Below, in pieces: positions 5,453-8,593 of a stretch of 8,593 nt of DNA; the first letter of the stretch is position 1, and every line of letters starts with the position of its first letter. Where the stretch lies: NCBI GenBank assembly GCA_023230425.1, contig JALNXI010000080.1:1-8593 (forward strand), read 5' to 3'. This stretch comes from Methanoculleus sp. (GTDB lineage Archaea > Halobacteriota > Methanomicrobia > Methanomicrobiales > Methanoculleaceae). The notes below the pieces were generated by a model that saw only the letters and a list, made by a program, of their open reading frames with translations, had not been told where the DNA came from and ran no database searches. The translations under genes were made by a program, and so were the position numbers.

Positions 5453-5680
5453 TTGATATACGATGGCCTTCCACCGCCGGAAACGCGGGATATCCGCATA
5501 TGGTGAAGAAATGGCGGAGAGACCTGCCCGGGCGCTCCGCGCCCTACAGGAGATCCGTCCTGTTATAGAGGATACTTTCTGTTGCCCGCGTTCCGAGAAA
5601 CCCCGGTCTGGCGCCCGCTCCCCGGGGCGCGGAACGGCATGGAGCGAGCGGGGCAGGGACCGGTAGAACCCGGTTGCCTT
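5453..5680 (+). other. Hairpin-rich GC segment, possible structured RNA
   Basis: Several compact stems follow each other: GGGCGC/GCGCCC at 5530-5544 with a 3-base loop, ACAGGA/TCCTGT at 5546-5563, CGTTCCG/CGGAACG closing 5589-5636 with GCGCCC/GGGCGC nested near its right end, and ACCGG/CCGGT at 5659-5674. A TATA-like TTGATATA at 5453-5460 could start a plus-strand transcript near 5485. I see no signatures of RNase P RNA or SRP RNA. GC-rich DNA gives stems by chance, so this is only a candidate. Confidence 0.25.
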
Positions 5681-5717
5681 TAAGCCGGATGGTTGTTCTC
5701 CCGGTATCACATTGTAA

Positions 5718-5725
5718 CGTTTATC
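5718..5725 (+). promoter_or_regulatory. Possible TATA element of purA
   Basis: CGTTTATC is the best AT-rich box before purA, centred about 37 bases from the ATG, predicting a very short leader. No ribosome binding site is seen before the purA start, which fits a short or absent leader. The heptamer GTATCAC occurs on both sides, at 5704-5710 and 5731-5737, and might be an operator pair (weak). Confidence 0.3.
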
Positions 5726-5758
5726 AGCATGTATCACTCCATCCTACTTGATAGAACA

Positions 5759-6769
5759 ATGAGTTGTACTATTATCGTCGGCGGATTCTTTGGTGACGAG
5801 GGCAAGGGAAAGATCGTAGCCCACATCGCTCACCAGGATAGACCATCCATCATCTCCCGGGGCGGCGTCGGCCCGAACGCAGGGCACACTGTCTGTATCG
5901 GAGATAAAGAGTACGGTGTCAGGATGGTCCCCTCGGGGTTCGTCTACCCGGAAGCGGCCCTCATGATCGGGAGCGGCGTGCTCGTCGACCCCCGGGTCTT
6001 CCTGCGGGAGGTTGACCTGCTCGGTGTCCGGGACAGGACCTTTGTCGACGGGCGTTGCGGTGTCATCGAAGAGGAACATATCGCCCGGGACAGGGCGAGC
6101 GAGCATCTCAGGGATAAGATCGGAAGCACCGGAACCGGGTGCGGCCCGGCCAACTCAGATCGCGTCCTCCGGACATCCCGGCAGGCAAAAGATGTCCCGG
6201 AGCTGGCGGACTACATCACCGATGTGGCAGAGGACGTCAATTGCGCCCTGGATGAGGATAAGGTGGTGCTCCTTGAGGGGACCCAGGGCTTCGGCATATC
6301 GCTCTACTTCGGGACCTACCCCTACGTGACCAGCAAGGACACGTCCGCCTCGCAGATCGCTGCTGATAACGGCGTCGGCCCGACCCGGATCGACGACGTC
6401 ATCGTCGTCTTCAAGGCCTACCCGACCCGGGTCGGTGAGGGTCCTTTTGCAACCGAGATGCCGATGGAGCGGTCGCATGAGCTCGGTATCGAGGAGTTCG
6501 GCACCGTCACCCGTCGCCAGCGCCGCATCGGCACCTGGGACGGGAAGATGGCTCGCTACTCAGCGATGATCAACGGGTGCACCCAGGCGGCGATCACCGG
6601 CATCGACCGGATCGACCCGGCCTGTTTCGGCGCGACGGACTACGACCGGCTGACCGTGAAGGCGAAGGACTTCATCGCGCAGGCCGAGAAGGATATCGGC
6701 AAGCCCGTCACCCTGATCTCGACGGGCCCCGAGATGTCCCAGATCATCGACCTTCGGGGCGAGTTATGA
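5759..6769 (+). CDS. purA: Adenylosuccinate synthetase PurA (short archaeal form)
   Basis: PurA joins IMP and aspartate using GTP, the first step from IMP to AMP. The start at 5759 gives MSCTIIVGGFFGDEGKGKIV, which aligns with the family N terminus. An earlier in-frame start would add an unrelated leader. GDEGKGK at 12-18 carries the catalytic Asp13 and the GTP phosphate loop, and GPNAGHT at 38-44 carries the catalytic His43. Further family segments are STGTGCGPAN, EGTQGFGISLYFGTYPYVTSKDTSA and GTVTRRQRRIGTWD. At 336 residues it is about 100 shorter than the bacterial enzyme, which is normal for the archaeal short form. The stop overlaps the next ATG by 4 bases (ATGA), so the Trm112-like gene is translationally coupled. 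No ribosome binding site is visible. Confidence 0.97.
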   Translation: MSCTIIVGGFFGDEGKGKIVAHIAHQDRPSIISRGGVGPNAGHTVCIGDKEYGVRMVPSGFVYPEAALMIGSGVLVDPRVFLREVDLLGVRDRTFVDGRCGVIEEEHIARDRASEHLRDKIGSTGTGCGPANSDRVLRTSRQAKDVPELADYITDVAEDVNCALDEDKVVLLEGTQGFGISLYFGTYPYVTSKDTSASQIAADNGVGPTRIDDVIVVFKAYPTRVGEGPFATEMPMERSHELGIEEFGTVTRRQRRIGTWDGKMARYSAMINGCTQAAITGIDRIDPACFGATDYDRLTVKAKDFIAQAEKDIGKPVTLISTGPEMSQIIDLRGEL

Positions 6770-6951
6770 GGCGGGATCTCGTTGAGATCCTCTGCTGCCC
6801 GGCCTGCAAGGGCGTTCTCCTGCTGACCGTGACCGAAGAGAATGGCGGAGAGGTGCTGGAGGGCACCCTCCGGTGCGCGGCCTGCCGCGTCGACTACCCC
6901 ATCAGTGAAGGCATCCCGAACCTCCTCCCGCAGACGGTCTGTGAGGGCTGA
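6766..6951 (+). CDS. Trm112-like zinc-binding methyltransferase activator
   Basis: This small protein of 61 residues has the Trm112 pattern. It starts MRRDLVEILCCPACKG, has a second metal-binding pair in LRCAACRVDYPI and ends with EGIPNLLPQ. Four cysteines, 11, 14, 37 and 40, are placed to bind one zinc ion. Eukaryotic and archaeal Trm112 proteins bind and stabilise several methyltransferases that modify tRNA, rRNA and release factors. Bacterial relatives (YcaR type) are less understood. The start is fixed by the ATGA overlap with purA, which argues for coupled expression even though no direct link to purine synthesis is known. The nearest gene downstream begins 9 bases after the stop. Confidence 0.85.
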   Translation: MRRDLVEILCCPACKGVLLLTVTEENGGEVLEGTLRCAACRVDYPISEGIPNLLPQTVCEG

Positions 6952-6959
6952 TATCGCCG

Positions 6960-7484
6960 ATGTCGGAGATTCATCTCAACCGCCGGGGGATCAACGCTAT
7001 CGAGGTTCCGGGTGAGGTGGAGACGACGCCGGGGAGCGTCATCGCCCTCCATATCATCAACCACGGCTCCCCACTCCATATCTCCCTCGCCTCGACGAGC
7101 TCCTCGACCTTCACCGACTTTTTCCACGAGAACCTCTACGTGGACCGGAGTGAGGAGTTCCACATACCCATCCGGGAGGGCGCCTACCCCGGGGTCTTTT
7201 CCGTTGAGGTCATCGCCGGGTACGGCGCCCGAAGGGCACAGTTCCGGGTCGTCGTCAGGGAGCGGGCGGCACCGGAACCCGAGCCGGAACCGGCCTCCAC
7301 GACGGCACCCTTCCAGACGGTGTCGCTCCCATGGCGCCCTTATGTTCCGGTTCTCGCTCTCGGCGCCGCCGCTCTGGTGCTCTACGGGCTCTGGCTCGCT
7401 TACCGGATTGATCTCTTAAACGCCGCTGCGTTTGCGGTGCTGCTCATCGGGGTCATCCTCGCATGGCTGCGGCAGCGGTCGTAG
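6960..7484 (+). CDS. Uncharacterised two-helix membrane protein
   Basis: I cannot assign a function to this 174-residue protein. Residues 1-100 look like a soluble beta-rich domain, with alternating hydrophobic strands (SVIALHIINHG, LHISLAST, FSVEVIAGYGARRAQFRVVV) that suggest an immunoglobulin-like sandwich. A proline/glutamate linker (APEPEPEPA, 104-112) follows, then two hydrophobic segments near 127-148 and 153-170 joined by a short turn, and a basic tail (RQRS). There is no signal peptide, so both the N-terminal domain and the tail are probably on the cytoplasmic side. It may belong to a conserved archaeal DUF of this layout (DUF7524-like), but I am not sure of that. The ribosome binding site (GAGGG at 6943-6947) is weak and distant. 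The 3' end overlaps cbiB by 22 bases, hinting at a membrane partner role in cobamide synthesis (inference). Confidence 0.85.
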   Translation: MSEIHLNRRGINAIEVPGEVETTPGSVIALHIINHGSPLHISLASTSSSTFTDFFHENLYVDRSEEFHIPIREGAYPGVFSVEVIAGYGARRAQFRVVVRERAAPEPEPEPASTTAPFQTVSLPWRPYVPVLALGAAALVLYGLWLAYRIDLLNAAAFAVLLIGVILAWLRQRS

Positions 7485-8383
7485 TCGCCGCGTCGCTGCT
7501 CGTGGACCGGCTGGTCGGCGACCCGCACTCCCGGTACCATCCGGTTGCGGTCCTCGGCCGGTTCGTCGGGTGGTGGGGAGTTCCGGACCGCTATCCGGCC
7601 CGCATCCAGCGGGCGGCCGGGGTCACGGGGACCGTCGCGACCGTGGCGCTCTTCGCCGCCCCGTTCGTCCTCGTCCAGTTCGCCGCTCCCTGGTATCTCT
7701 ATCTCCTCCTCGCGCCCTTCCTCCTCAAGGCCTGCCTGGCCTGGCGGGCGCTTGAGGAGCATACCGCCGCCGTGGTGCAAGCGCTCGGGGACGGCGGCAT
7801 CGATGCGGGTCGCTCACAGGTCGGGATGATGGTGAGCCGGGATACGGCGCGCCTCGAGCGTGAGCACGTCCTCTCGGCCGCCTACGAATCGATGACCGAG
7901 AACCTGGTGGACAGCATCATATCCCCGCTCTTCTACTTCGGGGTCTTCGGCCTCGCAGGGGCGGCGGCCTTCCGGGCGGTCAACACGATGGACGCGATGC
8001 TCGGCTACCGGGACGAGCGGCTCCGGATCGGGTGGTTTCCGGCCCGCGCCGACGACGTCGCAAACATCATCCCGGCCCGGATCACCGGCATCATCCTGCT
8101 CGCCTACTTCGCCGCGAGGGGCCGGTTTGCCCCGGCGTATGCGGCGCTCCGCCGGGATGCAAAGAAGCGCCCCGGGTTCAACGGCGGGATTCCGATGGCC
8201 GTCATCGCCGGGGGCGTCGGTGTCAGGCTCGAGAAGCCTGGTGTCTACATGATCGGGGACCCGGAGCGGACGCTTGCGGAGGCGGGCGCCGAGGTTGTCC
8301 GTGCTGTCCGGGCAGCGACGATCATATTTGCGATCCTGGAGATCGCCGCACTATTTTTATTGGGGTCCATGAGCTATACATAG
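7463..8383 (+). CDS. cbiB: Adenosylcobinamide-phosphate synthase CbiB/CobD
   Basis: The integral membrane protein of 306 residues attaches aminopropanol or its phosphate to adenosylcobyric acid, the last step of corrin ring decoration before nucleotide loop assembly. Family signatures appear in order: LLVDRLVGDPHSRYHPVAVLG at the N terminus, VSRDTARL at 124-131, ESMTENLVDSIISPLFYF at 142-159, RAVNTMDAMLGY at 171-182, ADDVANIIPARIT at 196-208 and a C-terminal FNGGIPMAVIAGGVGVRL segment. Several hydrophobic stretches (for example 56-90 and the last 20 residues) fit membrane spans. Methanogens need corrinoid for the Mtr methyltransferase. The ATG at 7463 lies inside the preceding gene, so translation is probably coupled. 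The final codons CTA TTT TTA TTG are AT-rich unlike the rest of the gene and seem to hold the pdxS promoter. Confidence 0.95.
   Translation: MAAAAVVVAASLLVDRLVGDPHSRYHPVAVLGRFVGWWGVPDRYPARIQRAAGVTGTVATVALFAAPFVLVQFAAPWYLYLLLAPFLLKACLAWRALEEHTAAVVQALGDGGIDAGRSQVGMMVSRDTARLEREHVLSAAYESMTENLVDSIISPLFYFGVFGLAGAAAFRAVNTMDAMLGYRDERLRIGWFPARADDVANIIPARITGIILLAYFAARGRFAPAYAALRRDAKKRPGFNGGIPMAVIAGGVGVRLEKPGVYMIGDPERTLAEAGAEVVRAVRAATIIFAILEIAALFLLGSMSYT
8351..8360 (+). promoter_or_regulatory. Probable TATA element of pdxS inside cbiB
   Basis: CTATTTTTAT is a strong AT-rich box centred about 33 bases before the pdxS ATG, predicting a leader of only a few bases. No ribosome binding site precedes pdxS (TAGAAGTAATG), which agrees with a short or absent leader. 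It lies in the last codons of cbiB. Confidence 0.5.
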
Positions 8384-8388
8384 AAGTA

Positions 8389-8593
8389 ATGAAACTCGAG
8401 GAACTGAGATTTGGCACCGAGCTGATCAAGCGCGGCTTTGCGTCGATGCAGAAGGGCGGCGTCATCATGGACGTTGTCAACGCAGAGCAGGCGCAGCTCG
8501 CCGAAGAGGCCGGTGCCGTCGCCGTCATGGCGCTTGAGAGAGTCCCTGCCGATATCAGAGCGGTCGGGGGCGTGGCCCGCATGGCCGACCCGC
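8389..8593 (+). CDS. pdxS: Pyridoxal 5'-phosphate synthase subunit PdxS (5' end, partial)
   Basis: The first 68 residues of PdxS are visible; the gene continues beyond the window. PdxS builds PLP from ribose 5-phosphate, glyceraldehyde 3-phosphate and ammonia supplied by PdxT. The segments GGVIMDVVNAEQAQLAEEAG and VMALERVPADIRAVGGVARM are nearly invariant in the family. Asp28 in VIMDV is the equivalent of the active-site aspartate (Asp24 in B. subtilis). The catalytic lysine near residue 81 lies outside the window. The ATG is 5 bases after the cbiB stop. pdxT may follow, but it cannot be seen. Confidence 0.96.
   Translation, partial: MKLEELRFGTELIKRGFASMQKGGVIMDVVNAEQAQLAEEAGAVAVMALERVPADIRAVGGVARMADP

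Larger units (their letters stand above)
5062..5758. other. Non-coding region with a second set of ORB-like elements
   Basis: Nearly 700 bases between the aminotransferase and purA hold no gene I can support. The left part has the oligo-T tract at 5099-5104. The middle carries an outward-facing pair of ORB-like sites at 5167-5188 and 5383-5404, with an AT-richer run at about 5304-5390 inside the pair. The right part (about 5453-5680) is GC-rich and full of hairpins. The small open frames here, for example 5463-5666, lack the codon pattern of the neighbours and any recognisable motif. Confidence 0.7.

Noticed and set aside
5453..5680. RNase P RNA or SRP RNA
   Set aside because: I looked on both strands for the conserved GAGGAAAGUC-type and ACAGA-type blocks of RNase P RNA and the helix 8 motif of SRP RNA and did not find convincing copies.
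5429..5737. Small open frames on both strands (5463-5666 plus, 5429-5737 minus)
   Set aside because: Arg/Pro-rich translations without motifs, weak third-position bias compared with neighbours and no clear ribosome binding site.
5693..5758. Upstream start for purA
   Set aside because: Residues before MSCTIIVGG do not fit the PurA N terminus, where the GDEGKGK motif begins about 12 residues in.

Overview
The window looks like chromosomal DNA of a methanogenic archaeon, most likely order Methanomicrobiales and possibly near Methanoculleus. This rests on remembered family resemblance, not a search. The signs are high-GC coding DNA with GGTGA-type ribosome binding sites, archaeal-only or archaeal-type genes (Hel308, KEOPS Cgi121, Orc1/Cdc6, a short-form PurA, a Trm112-like zinc protein) and TATA-like promoters close to start codons.

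Layout. 1-196 is the 3' end of hel308, followed by cgi121 (204-722). Reading leftward and overlapping the end of cgi121 is moaB (713-1210). A gene-free stretch of about 900 bases (1211-2110) follows. It has the anatomy of an archaeal replication origin: three origin recognition box (ORB) elements facing outward, an AT-rich probable unwinding region with short direct and inverted repeats, a pyrimidine-rich 44-bp tandem repeat and purine-rich repeats. It lies directly upstream of orc1/cdc6 (2111-3394). Tightly spaced after orc1, in the same direction, come an Lrp/AsnC regulator (3399-3890) and a PLP aminotransferase (3901-5061).

A second non-coding stretch (5062-5758) carries another outward-facing pair of ORB-like elements with a distinct core (GGAAAT where the first set has CGAAAC or GGAAAC), a tandem ORB-derived repeat and a hairpin-rich segment. 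The rest is a rightward gene train: purA (5759-6769), a Trm112-like gene (6766-6951), an unrecognised two-helix membrane protein (6960-7484), cbiB (7463-8383) and the 5' end of pdxS (8389 to the window end), which probably has its own promoter inside the end of cbiB.

How it fits together. The centre is a chromosomal origin beside its initiator gene. The neighbours are housekeeping genes for repair, tRNA modification, molybdenum/tungsten cofactor, amino-acid, purine, cobamide and PLP synthesis. The most unusual feature is that ORB-like elements occur on both sides of the orc1-lrp-aminotransferase block, with a different sequence class on each side.
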